A DNA stretch of 64,000 nt from SIG603 sp964369415 (GCA_964369415.1 CAYJFP010000001.1:62001-126000); one strand, 5' to 3'; shown: positions 1 to 9,173, numbered from the stretch's first letter. Notes: generated by a model from the letters alone, not told the origin. Numbers and translations are program-made.

Positions 1-316
1 CCATGCTTTTTGCTTCTGCGACTTTTGCATCAAAGTTTGCCTTAAATGACGCTTCGGTGCCGTCGTGATTTGAAAGAGATATGTAAGAAATCCAAACGCC
101 TATCATTTTATTGCTTTGTGTTATCATGCTTTCATCACTCGGTGCACTTGTGTCTACTACTATTGTCGGTGTTGTAAAAACCTCTGATGTATCGGGTTTT
201 ACTTCATATGCTTCACTACCTTTTATAGGATTATCCTTTAAAAATGCTATAGCGATGACCGCCACTACAAGAAACGCCCATAAAATCACATAGGTATAAT
301 CTTTTCTTTTTTTCAT
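1..316 (-). CDS. Partial membrane-anchored family 10-like glycosyl hydrolase (N-terminus only)
   Basis: The N-terminal 105 residues of a minus-strand gene that runs off the left edge. The ATG at 316 follows a GGACGG-type ribosome site. Residues 8-26 form one hydrophobic segment behind a Lys/Arg-rich start, so the protein is a signal-anchored or secreted protein; an acidic, Thr/Ser-rich linker follows (about 35-68). The segment GVWISYISLS at 73-82 resembles the first strand of the family-10-like glycosidase (GHL10, formerly DUF187) barrel. That assignment rests on this short motif alone and is tentative; the catalytic part lies outside the window. Confidence 0.6.
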   Translation of the reverse strand, partial: MKKRKDYTYVILWAFLVVAVIAIAFLKDNPIKGSEAYEVKPDTSEVFTTPTIVVDTSAPSDESMITQSNKMIGVWISYISLSNHDGTEASFKANFDAKVAEAKSM

Positions 317-417
317 ATTTATTACCGTCCTTCTCAATTAATTGTTCCTGAAATAAAGGTATAATTTAGTAATATATATGTTAGAAACAACTGTTACATT
401 ACACAAAGGAGAAAAAA

Positions 418-1116
418 ATGAAAAAATATAAATACTTACTTTTTGACAACGATGAAACCTTAATGGACTTTGAACACGCTCAAGAACTTGCTTTTAAAGA
501 GACTTATGACGAGTTCTCATTTGACTTACCCTATGATTCTAGCATGCTTTTAACTTACTCTGATTTTAACAATAAATGGTGGCAAAACTTTGAAAAGGGG
601 CTTTGTATAAAAGAAGATTTAGTCGTAAATAGGTTTAAAGACTTTTTAGAATCTATGGGTTTATCTGCCGATGGTAAAAAGATGAATGAGAGGTATGAGT
701 TTAACCTATCAAAGCACAATCATCTTATAGATGGCGCATTAACACTATTAAGAGACTTAAAGCCATTCTATAAAATCTATATAATCACAAACGGAGTCTC
801 ATTTACTCAAAACGGCAGAATCAAAACTTCTCCTATATTTGACTTGATCGACGGCTTTTTTGTCTCAGAAGACGTAGGCTACAACAAGCCAAACCCGATG
901 TATTTTGACTATGTTTTAGACAAAATCAGCGCAAAAAGAAGCGAGTGCCTAATTATAGGCGACTCACTTACATCTGATATTAAAGGGGCTAATAATTCTT
1001 TTATCGACTGCGTTTGGTTTAATAAAAAGCACATCAAATCACCTAAAGAGTACTATATAAACCATGAAATTACATCTTTAAATGAGATTTATGACATATT
1101 AGAATTTAAGAAATAA
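418..1116 (+). CDS. yjjG: YjjG-family HAD pyrimidine 5'-nucleotidase
   Basis: A 232-residue HAD-superfamily phosphatase. Motif I is DNDETL near residue 10, with the nucleophile and acid/base Asp two apart; motif II is the ITNG segment near 125; the motif III/IV region includes GYNKP and IIGDSLTSDIKGA near 170-190. The helical cap between motifs I and II and the overall length match the YjjG group, which dephosphorylates noncanonical pyrimidine nucleotides in the cytosol. The ATG is preceded by AAAGGAG. The 3' end overlaps the end of the convergent aroK by 11 bp. The exact substrate is inferred from family membership only. Confidence 0.8.
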   Translation: MKKYKYLLFDNDETLMDFEHAQELAFKETYDEFSFDLPYDSSMLLTYSDFNNKWWQNFEKGLCIKEDLVVNRFKDFLESMGLSADGKKMNERYEFNLSKHNHLIDGALTLLRDLKPFYKIYIITNGVSFTQNGRIKTSPIFDLIDGFFVSEDVGYNKPNPMYFDYVLDKISAKRSECLIIGDSLTSDIKGANNSFIDCVWFNKKHIKSPKEYYINHEITSLNEIYDILEFKK

Positions 1117-1621
1117 CTCCATCGTTGATAAGTTTTATTATCCTATTTGCAACTGTAATAGGTGGTGCACCTGCGCTCATTTTTATATCTGCGGCGCTTT
1201 TATACTTTCCATATCTTTCGTTATACAGCTTTTCAATGAATTCATGTCTGTCCTCTCTTTGTAAGAGAGGTCTTTTTTTGTCGTTTTTAAGCCTTTCTTG
1301 AAGTGCACTTAACGGAACGTCTAAAAATAAAATTTTAGCGCCTAAGTCATTCGCTATTTTGACATTTAATGGATTGAGAACTGTTCCGCCTCCGCTTCCG
1401 ATTATCACATTATCGTTTTGAAGCAGTTGTTTTAAGACTTCTCCTTCAAGATTTCTAAAGTATGCTTCGCCCTTTTTCTCGAATATTTCTCTAACCGTCA
1501 TTCCTTCATTTTTTTCTATTACATAGTCCATATCCAAAAATTTTACACCTGCTTTTTTCGATATTATTTTCCCTATATACGTTTTTCCGCTTCCCATAAA
1601 ACCACATAAAACAATCTTCAT
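1106..1621 (-). CDS. aroK: Shikimate kinase
   Basis: Phosphorylates shikimate to shikimate 3-phosphate with ATP (fifth step of the chorismate pathway, cytosolic). The Walker A loop GFMGSGKT lies at residues 7-14, the substrate-site DMDYVIE segment follows, GSGGG sits near 79, and the lid contains the RPLL motif. I place the start at the ATG at 1621, giving 171 residues and an AAGGAC ribosome site. An upstream in-frame start at 1669 would add 16 unconserved residues that lie inside aroE. The gap to the aroE stop is 4 bp, so the two genes are translationally coupled. Confidence 0.93.
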   Translation of the reverse strand: MKIVLCGFMGSGKTYIGKIISKKAGVKFLDMDYVIEKNEGMTVREIFEKKGEAYFRNLEGEVLKQLLQNDNVIIGSGGGTVLNPLNVKIANDLGAKILFLDVPLSALQERLKNDKKRPLLQREDRHEFIEKLYNERYGKYKSAADIKMSAGAPPITVANRIIKLINDGVIS

Positions 1622-1625
1622 CAAA

Positions 1626-2453
1626 TCAGTCCTTATTAAACATTCTAGCACATTCTGTCTTTGCATCAAAAATCAGATTTTCAACGTCTTCTGTCTTAAA
1701 TTTACCGCCATACCATATCTCGTGCGCTAACACCGCCTGATAGACAAGCATGTCCATGCCGTAGACTATTTTCTTATTTAGTATTTTAGCCAGTCTTATA
1801 AATTCAGTCTCGGTCGGATTGTACACTATGTCAAAAACCGCCTTACACCTACTTAAAAGACTCTCACTTATAGGTGAAGTGCCAGCGTTTGGGTACATTC
1901 CGACACTTGTTGCATTTATGATTAAGTCATATTCATCCTCTGACTCTTCTGCCTCTTTTATCGAAATTGCACTGCCCTTATTCATTTCATCGGTAATTTT
2001 TTCAGCCTTGTTTTTATCCCTTGCGGCTATGATTATCTCTACTCCACTGTCGCTAAGTTCAAAAGCTATAGCCCTTGCGGCTCCTCCACTGCCCAAAATC
2101 AAGACTTTGTCAAAAGGCACACCAGATTCCACCACCGCCCTTTTAGCACCCTCTCCGTCCGTTGTATAGCCTTTTAAACGTCCGTTATCGTTCTTAACGG
2201 TGTTTACACTGCCAAATCTCACCGCTTTTTTATCTATTTCATCAAGAATTTCTATAATATTACCCTTGTGTGGTATCGTGACATTAAGTCCATCATAGCT
2301 TTTAAGCTTTTGTACGCTATCCTTAACCGAAACTATGTCAAGTATTTGATAATTTGGCGTGTAAGAAGACAGCGAAAACAGCCTTTCATGAATAAAAGGC
2401 GACATCGTGTGAGATATGGGGTGACCTACTACAGCAAAATTATTAATATTCAT
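1626..2453 (-). CDS. aroE: Shikimate dehydrogenase
   Basis: NADP-dependent reduction of 3-dehydroshikimate to shikimate. The 275 residues show the substrate-binding HPISHTMSP (11-19), NVTIPHK with the catalytic Lys at 63, the nucleotide-binding GSGGAARA (about 121-128), NATSVGMYP, and the family motif DIVYNPTET. The start ATG has GGAGG eight bases upstream. It is the first gene of an aroE-aroK pair; the other shikimate-pathway genes are not in the window. Confidence 0.95.
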   Translation of the reverse strand: MNINNFAVVGHPISHTMSPFIHERLFSLSSYTPNYQILDIVSVKDSVQKLKSYDGLNVTIPHKGNIIEILDEIDKKAVRFGSVNTVKNDNGRLKGYTTDGEGAKRAVVESGVPFDKVLILGSGGAARAIAFELSDSGVEIIIAARDKNKAEKITDEMNKGSAISIKEAEESEDEYDLIINATSVGMYPNAGTSPISESLLSRCKAVFDIVYNPTETEFIRLAKILNKKIVYGMDMLVYQAVLAHEIWYGGKFKTEDVENLIFDAKTECARMFNKD

Positions 2454-2522
2454 AAAAACCTCCGAATTTTAGGTGGAATTGCACAATTTACAAATAATTT
2501 TTATTTTTTTTCGTCATAACTC

Positions 2523-2551
2523 TTGACAAATCAGCCGTTTAAAAATAAAAT
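2523..2551 (+). promoter_or_regulatory. Sigma-A promoter of acpP
   Basis: A perfect -35 TTGACA (2523-2528), a 17-bp spacer and -10 TAAAAT (2546-2551), placed about 85 bp before acpP. This is one of the best promoter matches in the window and fits the high expression expected of acyl carrier protein. Confidence 0.8.
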
Positions 2552-2636
2552 GTATTTGAAACAAGTCTATATGAGATTGTATCATATATTACTTTGAATG
2601 TAAACTTTATTAAGTTAAATAAATAGGAGGTACGTT

Positions 2637-2864
2637 ATGATTTTAGAAAAATTAAAAGCTATTTTAAGTGACCAGTTTGATGTTGAGGAAGATACCATCA
2701 CTGCTGAAACAAGTCTTTCTGAAGATTTAGGAGCTGACTCACTTGATGTTGTTGACCTTTTAATGTCTATCGAAGATGAGTTCGAAGTTGAAGTTCCTGA
2801 CTCAGAAGTAGAAAACATTAAAACTGTTGGCGCTATAGTTGAATACATCGAGAGCCATCAATAA
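2637..2864 (+). CDS. acpP: Acyl carrier protein
   Basis: A 75-residue acidic protein that carries acyl chains as 4'-phosphopantetheine thioesters during type II fatty acid synthesis. The modification site is Ser35 in GADSLD, followed by the acidic recognition helix (VVDLLMSIEDEF). AGGAGG lies nine bases before the ATG. The gene stands alone between a strong promoter and a bidirectional terminator, apart from the fab genes it serves. Confidence 0.95.
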   Translation: MILEKLKAILSDQFDVEEDTITAETSLSEDLGADSLDVVDLLMSIEDEFEVEVPDSEVENIKTVGAIVEYIESHQ

Positions 2865-2865
2865 T

Positions 2866-2897
2866 AAAAAACGGAAGGTGTTTAGCCTTCCTTTTTT
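2866..2897. terminator. Bidirectional terminator between acpP and the MFS gene
   Basis: Stem GGAAGG (2873-2878) / CCTTCC (2886-2891) with a 7-nt loop, A-tract before and T6 after, so it works in both directions. The TAA stop of the convergent transporter gene lies in the loop. Confidence 0.8.
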
Positions 2898-4021
2898 AAT
2901 GGTCTAAAGAAATATGCCGATACGGCGCTTACAAAGGCGAAAACCGCCGAAATAGCAAAAACCAGTGTAATATCACCAGATATAAAAGCACTTATTATAG
3001 GGCCTACTGCCATGCCTATGTCACACCCCATGTAAAATGTCGCTACCGCCTTTCCCCTTTCTTCTTTTTCCACTGTGCTTACCACTCCACTTTGTAATGT
3101 AGGCTGAGATACACCATGCCCTATCCCTTTAAATGCAGCCGCAATAAAAACTAGCATTAGTGTCAAACTGTTAAAACCTGATACAGCAAGAAAAGTATAG
3201 GAAATAGCGATAAATAACAGCCCTCTTAACAAAACAGTGTTCACACCTTTGTCTTTCCACTTATTACTTAAATAAAATCTTGAAAACATCATAAGTATTG
3301 CTACAATCAAAAAGTAAAGCGGTATGAATGGTGTATTTATTTCTTCTAGATAAACGACTATATATCCTGTTTCTATGCTGTTTAGCAAGAAAAGTATCAG
3401 GGCAAAAACGGCAAACGGTACGGCTTCTTTTGTAAAAAAGCCTTTCACTTTTTTCACTTTTTGTTCTCTTTTCACAAAAAAGCATAACACACCCGAGATA
3501 AAAGAGATTAAACTTGCCGCTATAAACAGCTCATTATACGAAAGAGCATCTACCAAGTACAGAGCTATAAACGGGCCTAAAGCTACGGATAAAATCTGTC
3601 CTGCGCCGAAAAATCCCATACCCTTAGTCATTCTGTCTTCGGGTATGAAAAAACTGATGTAATTCATCAAAGCCGTCGTGTAAAAGGCAAATCCACCACC
3701 TTGCACAAATCTTAAAATCAGTAAAAACACATAGTTTTTAAAGCTTAGCATATATAATACATATGACAGTGACACTATAATAGAGGAAAAGATTATAATG
3801 TATTTTAAGTGAATTTTATTGCATACAAATCCGCTAAATGGTCTTAAGCACAAAGAACCTACCGAGAACAATGCAAAAATAAATATGCTTTGTTCACTGC
3901 CAAAACCTTCACTTAGGCTTTGCTTGGTTATTATGGGATTCACTAGCTGAATTTGTATATTCTGTAGCGCTGCGGCAATTAACAGTAAAATATAGTTTTT
4001 ATTTCTTAGACCTTCAGTCAC
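2882..4021 (-). CDS. Major facilitator superfamily transporter
   Basis: A 379-residue integral membrane protein with about twelve hydrophobic segments, in two halves separated by a charged KREQKVKKVKGF loop near residue 190. The layout matches small MFS drug or sugar exporters (MFS_1); the substrate cannot be read from sequence. The only plausible start is GTG at 4021 with a weak ribosome site. The gene is divergent from mntP with only 29 bp between the two starts, so its promoter must overlap mntP coding sequence or an upstream element I could not define. Confidence 0.8.
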   Translation of the reverse strand: MTEGLRNKNYILLLIAAALQNIQIQLVNPIITKQSLSEGFGSEQSIFIFALFSVGSLCLRPFSGFVCNKIHLKYIIIFSSIIVSLSYVLYMLSFKNYVFLLILRFVQGGGFAFYTTALMNYISFFIPEDRMTKGMGFFGAGQILSVALGPFIALYLVDALSYNELFIAASLISFISGVLCFFVKREQKVKKVKGFFTKEAVPFAVFALILFLLNSIETGYIVVYLEEINTPFIPLYFLIVAILMMFSRFYLSNKWKDKGVNTVLLRGLLFIAISYTFLAVSGFNSLTLMLVFIAAAFKGIGHGVSQPTLQSGVVSTVEKEERGKAVATFYMGCDIGMAVGPIISAFISGDITLVFAISAVFAFVSAVSAYFFRPLKKEG

Positions 4022-4050
4022 ATAATCACACTTTCATAAGGAGTTATTAA

Positions 4051-4617
4051 ATGGGTATTTTAGAGCTATGTCTCATCGCAGTTGGACTTTCCATGGACGC
4101 CTTTGCCGTGTCCGTATGCCGTGGAGTAAAAATGAAGAGAATAAATTTAAGGCATACAGTTAGTATAGCCCTATGTTTCGGTTTTTTTCAGGCTGTCATG
4201 CCTTTTATTGGTTGGGCGGTCGGTTTTCAGTTTTATTCCTACATAATAGATTACGATCACTGGATTGCTTTCTCGCTACTTCTTTTTATCGGATGTAAGA
4301 TGCTCTACGAGGCATTTAAACCCGAAAAGGATGAAGAAGAGCACGACTGCTTAAAATTTTCAGAACTTATTATGATGGGCGTAGCAACAAGTATTGATGC
4401 TCTTGCAGTCGGAATAAGCTTTGCCGTTTTGCCTGATGTTAATATCTATTTTGCGTGTATATTAATCGGAATTATCACTACGGTAATTTGCTTTGCCGCT
4501 GTTTTTATTGGCAAATACTTTGGAGATAAGTTTAGAAACAAGGCCGAGATAATCGGCGGTGTTATACTGATTTTAATAGGATTTAGAATTTTAATAGAGC
4601 ACCTATTTGCGGTATAA
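4051..4617 (+). CDS. mntP: Manganese efflux pump MntP
   Basis: A 188-residue membrane protein with six predicted transmembrane helices arranged as two repeats. The conserved intramembrane acidic motifs are present in both halves: SMDAFAVSV near residue 16 and SIDALAVGI near 115. MntP exports Mn(II) and guards against manganese toxicity. AAGGAG precedes the ATG. No yybP-ykoY Mn riboswitch fits in the 29-bp gap upstream, unlike many other mntP genes. A strong terminator follows. Confidence 0.92.
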   Translation: MGILELCLIAVGLSMDAFAVSVCRGVKMKRINLRHTVSIALCFGFFQAVMPFIGWAVGFQFYSYIIDYDHWIAFSLLLFIGCKMLYEAFKPEKDEEEHDCLKFSELIMMGVATSIDALAVGISFAVLPDVNIYFACILIGIITTVICFAAVFIGKYFGDKFRNKAEIIGGVILILIGFRILIEHLFAV

Positions 4618-4650
4618 AAAAGCTCTCAGTCATTAGACTGAGAGCTTTTC
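4616..4650. terminator. Bidirectional terminator between mntP and the lgt-like gene
   Basis: An 11-bp perfect stem AGCTCTCAGTC (4621-4631) / GACTGAGAGCT (4636-4646), loop ATTA, flanked by A5 and T4. It lies between convergent genes. Confidence 0.9.
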
Positions 4651-4662
4651 GCTATCAATTCT

Positions 4663-5472
4663 TTATTCAGTTTGAGCTTTCGGCTCTTTTTTTACAGAGA
4701 TAAGTATCGCTACTGGCACTGCAATTAACACTAGCAAACTTATTATCTGAGAAGTCGAAATCCATCCGTAGACACCTCTTATTAAGTCGCCTCTTAAAAA
4801 TTCTAGTGAGAATCTTATCACTGCATAACTCATCAAATAGATATGTAAAAGATACTTTTTGTATAAACCTTTTTTGAAAAAGTAAGTTAAAACCGCAAAC
4901 AACGCTAGATTTAGTAGTGCTTCTACAAGCTGAACTGGAAATCTTAATGGCCCGTTTGCACCCTCTGAAAGTGAATAGTTATACACCACGCCAAACGAGC
5001 TTGTCTCGACTCCATAACAGCAACCGCTTAGGAAGCATCCCATTCTTCCAAAAAAGTGAAAAAGTGGTATCAAAGGCGTGAACATCCACACATAATACTC
5101 TCTATCAAGGTTCTTTTTGCTCTTCTTCATATATAGAAACGCCGCCAACATGCCGCCAAAAAGACCGCCGTAAAACACGCTTCCACCAAACGCAAAGATT
5201 AAGTACTGGAAGAACATTTCTATACTGTTTATCTCATTTAAATGAGTGAAAACATACAAAACATTGTCTAAATTTGTGTAGCCGTATAAAATATGTGAGC
5301 CAATCAGTGCACCAAAGCCTGCAACAAGCAGTATCATAATCACTTCGTTGTCGTCTTTTTTTGCCTTTTTAGCATAGTAACATGCAAGAATGCCGATAGC
5401 AAAGATTCCTAAAAGCCACATTATCGTATAATAGGTGAATTGCTTATCAAAAATAACTATATCTGGAAACAT
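4663..5472 (-). CDS. lgt: Prolipoprotein diacylglyceryl transferase family protein
   Basis: A 269-residue polytopic membrane protein with about seven hydrophobic segments. Lgt transfers diacylglyceryl from phosphatidylglycerol to the lipobox cysteine of prelipoproteins. The Lgt-like landmarks are YGGLFGG near residue 120, the GRMG loop near 142, and a C-terminal RGD-R-G-S-Q stretch near 228-245. The signature loop here reads GRMGCFLSGCCYG, where the E. coli loop reads GRIGNFINGELWG, so the Asn and Glu positions important in E. coli Lgt are Cys. Such Cys-rich versions are common in Clostridia and are annotated Lgt; whether they do the same chemistry is not certain. Confidence 0.75.
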   Translation of the reverse strand: MFPDIVIFDKQFTYYTIMWLLGIFAIGILACYYAKKAKKDDNEVIMILLVAGFGALIGSHILYGYTNLDNVLYVFTHLNEINSIEMFFQYLIFAFGGSVFYGGLFGGMLAAFLYMKKSKKNLDREYYVWMFTPLIPLFHFFGRMGCFLSGCCYGVETSSFGVVYNYSLSEGANGPLRFPVQLVEALLNLALFAVLTYFFKKGLYKKYLLHIYLMSYAVIRFSLEFLRGDLIRGVYGWISTSQIISLLVLIAVPVAILISVKKEPKAQTE

Positions 5473-5504
5473 AAAAACCCCTTAATTTTCTAAGTATAAT
5501 TCAA

Positions 5505-5529
5505 TAGCTTGCCGAAAAACGGCAAGCTA
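5505..5529 (-). terminator. Terminator-like hairpin after the DUF4190 gene
   Basis: A 10-bp perfect stem (TAGCTTGCCG / CGGCAAGCTA) with an A5 loop directly downstream of the DUF4190 stop. The following T-tract on the minus strand is poor, so termination may be partial and allow read-through into lgt. Confidence 0.55.
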
Positions 5530-5553
5530 CCAAACACTCTACGATATGTACGA

Positions 5554-5823
5554 TTACATAAATCCTGCTGCTGCGCCGCCTACTACTGCAAGTGCACAGA
5601 TAACACAAACTACACCGATACCACCGAAAGCTGTTCCTATAATACCGAGAACTAATCCAGCTGTTGCTACGCCCATTCCTTCTCCTGTTTGTCTAGCTAA
5701 GTTTCTAGCCTTAACTCCAAACACGATTCCAAGAATAGCAAGAACAAATGTAAAGAACCCAACATAAGGAATAAAGCTTCCTACGATGCCGAGTATACCG
5801 CAAACCAATGCTGCAACTGCCAT
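5554..5823 (-). CDS. Small DUF4190 membrane protein
   Basis: An 89-residue Gly/Ala/Val-rich protein with two long hydrophobic hairpins separated by a short basic loop (KARNLARQTGEG near 43-54). This is the DUF4190 pattern, a common Firmicute membrane module of unknown function. The ATG at 5823 has GGGAGG nine bases upstream. It may be transcribed with the downstream lgt-like gene 81 bp away. Confidence 0.75.
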   Translation of the reverse strand: MAVAALVCGILGIVGSFIPYVGFFTFVLAILGIVFGVKARNLARQTGEGMGVATAGLVLGIIGTAFGGIGVVCVICALAVVGGAAAGFM

Positions 5824-6051
5824 ATACTTTCCCTCCCAAAATTTTTTCTTTATTATAACATGTTATTAATTCATATGTCAATAGTTCATAGTTTATTAAT
5901 CTTTCTTTTAAAATATAAATTTATATTAATTATGTACAAATTATAAACATTATTTTAATTCCACAAGGTAATAATATCAAATTTATTATTAATTACTAAT
6001 AAAAATAAGCATAAATTTTTGGCATAATTAAAAAGCTTTGATCAATATAGT

Positions 6052-9000
6052 TTAAGCTTTACCTGTTATTATATCAAATGAGAAACAAAATTCGTTCTCA
6101 TTGAACTGATATTTTTCTAGTAATTTTGGCCCACAACTGTTAGAACCGACACCAGACATCTTATAATCTATGCACAACACAGTAAATCCACTTTCAGATA
6201 ACTCATAATTATGTGGGGTCTCAGATAGCTCTTCCTGTGTGTATGGCGATACATTAAAGCTAAAGTCAGCCGAAGCTATTTTAAGTCCATAGCCTGTATT
6301 ATCGTATAAATTCACATGGTAACATCCGCATCGACTACCGTTTTCTTGCGGCCTTATATAGTCTTCATGCATGTCTACTATTTCCGCGCTAAAACGTCCA
6401 AAATATGAGCTTCTTCTCTTGTCTATATAGCTTTCATTCGGGCCATATCCTAGGTATTCACAAGCAGCAAAAGACTCAGGAAGGAACATTCGTATGCCAA
6501 ATCTGGGTAAAAATGGGAAAGACGGATCTTTTTTCACATCCATATTCACACCAATTCTTCCGTCTTGATACACTGTAAATACCGATTTTATTTCAAGAAT
6601 TTTTTGAATGTGAACCGCCGAAATGCTAAGAGCCGACACAATTTCTACGCTATCATCACTCTTTTTCACCTTCGTTTCATAAACCTTTACCGTTTTGCGG
6701 TTAAAGCCAGCTTCGAACCACTGATGTTTTGCATACATGTCATTATCTGTCGGTGCTCTGTAGATATTATACTCCATCGGAAGGTCTAAAATATTCACAT
6801 TATCTTTTACCATACTGTCAAACATTCCGGTAAGTTTATTGAATATATATCTAAATTTATCGGAGTAAATTTCTATAAATGTGTCAAATTCATTCACTAC
6901 TATTTCAGCCTTTGACTTTATCTTCTCAAGCTTTTCTGCCTTTGGCTTTTTAATTTCAATTTGATCAAATCCAAGCTCATAACCTTCATGAATAAATGGT
7001 GTGTCATACTTTTGCCTGTAAATAACTCTTAGGTGTACGGCTCCTTTTTTCGGAATATTAAGTTTAATCTTAAACTCTTTAGACGACTTTGGCTTTATGT
7101 CAAGCTCGTCCAAAACACCTACCTCAATGACATCTCCGTCATGGCTTAATTCGTATTCAGCATATAAGATATCTTTTAAGTTGGTAAAATCAAGCATATT
7201 TTTAATCTCAATTTTGCCCTTTTTCACATCGATATCGTAGGCTCTACACGGTCTTGCGACATTTTTCCACTCCAAAAGCCCTGTATGTGGCGTTCTATCA
7301 GGATAAACCAAGCCGTCCATGCAAAAGTTTTCATCATGTGGAAACTCGCCCCAATCTCCGCCGTAATAGTATTTGTCCTCGCCGTCAGCTGTCTGCCCCA
7401 TCCAAATCGCATGGTCACACCACTCCCAAACAAAGCCGCCAATAAAGCACTCATCGCTATAAATTCTCTCAAAATAGTCCTCGATATCTCCCGGACCATT
7501 TCCCATTGCGTGGACAAATTCGCAAAGAATAAACGGCTTTTTAAGCCATGTTTCGCTTATTGTTTTCATGGTCTCTATATCTGCATACATACGGCTATGC
7601 ACATCAATATTTGAAATATCGTTTTTATAGCCCTCTTTTTGATAAATACTGCTTTCATAATGAACTAACATGTCTTTGTCAAAAGATTTTATCCAAGCGG
7701 CAGCCTTTTCCATATTAGGGCCAAAACCAGACTCATTTCCAAGTGACCACATCACGACACAAGCATTATTCTTGTCTCTTTCAACATTTCTTCTTACCCT
7801 ATCGACTATCATTTCTTCAAACCTTTTGTCGTGACAAAGAGTTCCGTATGTCTTGTCTATGCTAAATTCATTTACGCCAGCTTCCTCATGACCGCCGCCG
7901 TAAATACTCGTTGTTCCGTGGGCTTCAATATCGCTTTCGCTGATTACATAAAAGCCCCAATCGCTACAATACTGCGTCATCCAAGGTGCATTTGGATAGT
8001 GGCTTGTGCGAATTGCATTGAAATTATGCCTTTTCATTATGAGTAAATCTTCAAGCAGTTGTTCTCTACTTATTGTATAACCTGTGAATGGGTCGCTGTC
8101 GTGCCTGTTTACCCCTTTAAACTTAATGCTCACACCGTTTACAAAAAAGCTTCTATCTTTGATTTCAAAGCTTCTTATTCCGACTCTTTGAACTATGCTC
8201 TCATCTTCACTTGAGAGTATAAGTTCATACTGCTTCGGAGACTCGGCATTCCACAAAACGGCATTTTTAACTTTAAATTTAAGCTTACCGTCTTCATTAA
8301 TGCTTTTAGTCTCTATTTCTTCTCCCATAGGATCTATGAGCGTTACGTCATATTTTACTGCTTTTCCTATGAAATCTGCTGTAATTTCTATTTCAGCATC
8401 TTTGTATTTTTTATCCAAAGTGGTTTTTATATAAAAATCTCTTATATGATTTTTCGGTCTAGAAATTATATACACGTCTCTGAATATTCCGCTCATTCTA
8501 AGTTTGTCTTGGTCTTCTAAATATGTACCCTTGCACCATTTAAGCACTAAAACCGCAAGTTTATTGGCTCCCGCTTTTACAAAGTCACTTATGTCAAACT
8601 CACTTGTAGAGTGAGATACTTCGCTATATCCCACAAATTCTCCGTTAAGCCACACATAAAAGCATGAATCGACACCCTCAAAATTAAGATAGTTCTTAAG
8701 CGAAACCTCTTTTTCATCAAGCTCGAAGTATTTTATATACGCACCGCTTAAATTCTCATCTGGAACAAATGGCGGATCGAATGGTATCGGATATTTTATG
8801 TTGGTATATTGATGGCTGTCATAACCTAGAATCTGCCAACAAGACGGAACATTTATTATGTCAAAATCATCGCTAAAAAAGCTTTCGTCGTAAAAATTTT
8901 CTATTACATATGGATTTTGATAAAGTCTAAAAAGCCAGTCTTCACCCGAAAGAAGCGTGACTCTCTCCGACTCCTCCATATAGGTATAAAACTGGTTTTC

Positions 9001-9087
9001 TCTCACATTAGGAACATAATACGAGCGATTAGGACAAGTGTTTACATGAATTTTTTTTGTATCTTCATAAAATTTTTCAATTAGCAT
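6052..9087 (-). CDS. lacZ: Glycoside hydrolase family 2 beta-galactosidase
   Basis: A LacZ-type enzyme hydrolysing terminal beta-galactosides; without a signal peptide it should be cytosolic. Counting from the chosen ATG (1011 residues), the acid/base Glu is 452 in GNESG and the nucleophile Glu is 523 in CEFVHAMGN. Upstream of these are the jelly-roll sugar-binding domain (about 40-210), the Ig-like domain, NRHD (about 327) and TSHYPN, and C-terminal beta-sandwich domains follow. I prefer the ATG at 9087 because GGGG lies before it, while the in-frame ATG at 9108 lacks a ribosome site. No lactose permease or regulator is adjacent. Confidence 0.92.
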   Translation of the reverse strand: MLIEKFYEDTKKIHVNTCPNRSYYVPNVRENQFYTYMEESERVTLLSGEDWLFRLYQNPYVIENFYDESFFSDDFDIINVPSCWQILGYDSHQYTNIKYPIPFDPPFVPDENLSGAYIKYFELDEKEVSLKNYLNFEGVDSCFYVWLNGEFVGYSEVSHSTSEFDISDFVKAGANKLAVLVLKWCKGTYLEDQDKLRMSGIFRDVYIISRPKNHIRDFYIKTTLDKKYKDAEIEITADFIGKAVKYDVTLIDPMGEEIETKSINEDGKLKFKVKNAVLWNAESPKQYELILSSEDESIVQRVGIRSFEIKDRSFFVNGVSIKFKGVNRHDSDPFTGYTISREQLLEDLLIMKRHNFNAIRTSHYPNAPWMTQYCSDWGFYVISESDIEAHGTTSIYGGGHEEAGVNEFSIDKTYGTLCHDKRFEEMIVDRVRRNVERDKNNACVVMWSLGNESGFGPNMEKAAAWIKSFDKDMLVHYESSIYQKEGYKNDISNIDVHSRMYADIETMKTISETWLKKPFILCEFVHAMGNGPGDIEDYFERIYSDECFIGGFVWEWCDHAIWMGQTADGEDKYYYGGDWGEFPHDENFCMDGLVYPDRTPHTGLLEWKNVARPCRAYDIDVKKGKIEIKNMLDFTNLKDILYAEYELSHDGDVIEVGVLDELDIKPKSSKEFKIKLNIPKKGAVHLRVIYRQKYDTPFIHEGYELGFDQIEIKKPKAEKLEKIKSKAEIVVNEFDTFIEIYSDKFRYIFNKLTGMFDSMVKDNVNILDLPMEYNIYRAPTDNDMYAKHQWFEAGFNRKTVKVYETKVKKSDDSVEIVSALSISAVHIQKILEIKSVFTVYQDGRIGVNMDVKKDPSFPFLPRFGIRMFLPESFAACEYLGYGPNESYIDKRRSSYFGRFSAEIVDMHEDYIRPQENGSRCGCYHVNLYDNTGYGLKIASADFSFNVSPYTQEELSETPHNYELSESGFTVLCIDYKMSGVGSNSCGPKLLEKYQFNENEFCFSFDIITGKA

Positions 9088-9128
9088 ATTTTTACCCCAT
9101 TCCGCCATTTTGGCTATTTATTATAAGA

Positions 9129-9160
9129 AAATAGGGCAACTTTTTACGGTTGCCCTTATT
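9129..9160 (-). terminator. Terminator of the DHH phosphoesterase gene
   Basis: Stem GGGCAAC (9134-9140) / GTTGCCC (9149-9155); on the minus strand it is followed by a T-rich run. It sits between the DHH stop and lacZ. Confidence 0.7.
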
Positions 9161-9173
9161 AAATTTTACAATA

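Noticed and set aside
6565..8434. Several 60-110-codon frames opposite or within lacZ
   Set aside because: Shadows of the GH2 coding sequence; no ribosome sites, no recognisable domains.
9088..9108. Upstream start of lacZ at 9108
   Set aside because: No ribosome site before it, whereas GGGG precedes the ATG at 9087; the extra seven residues are not typical of the family.
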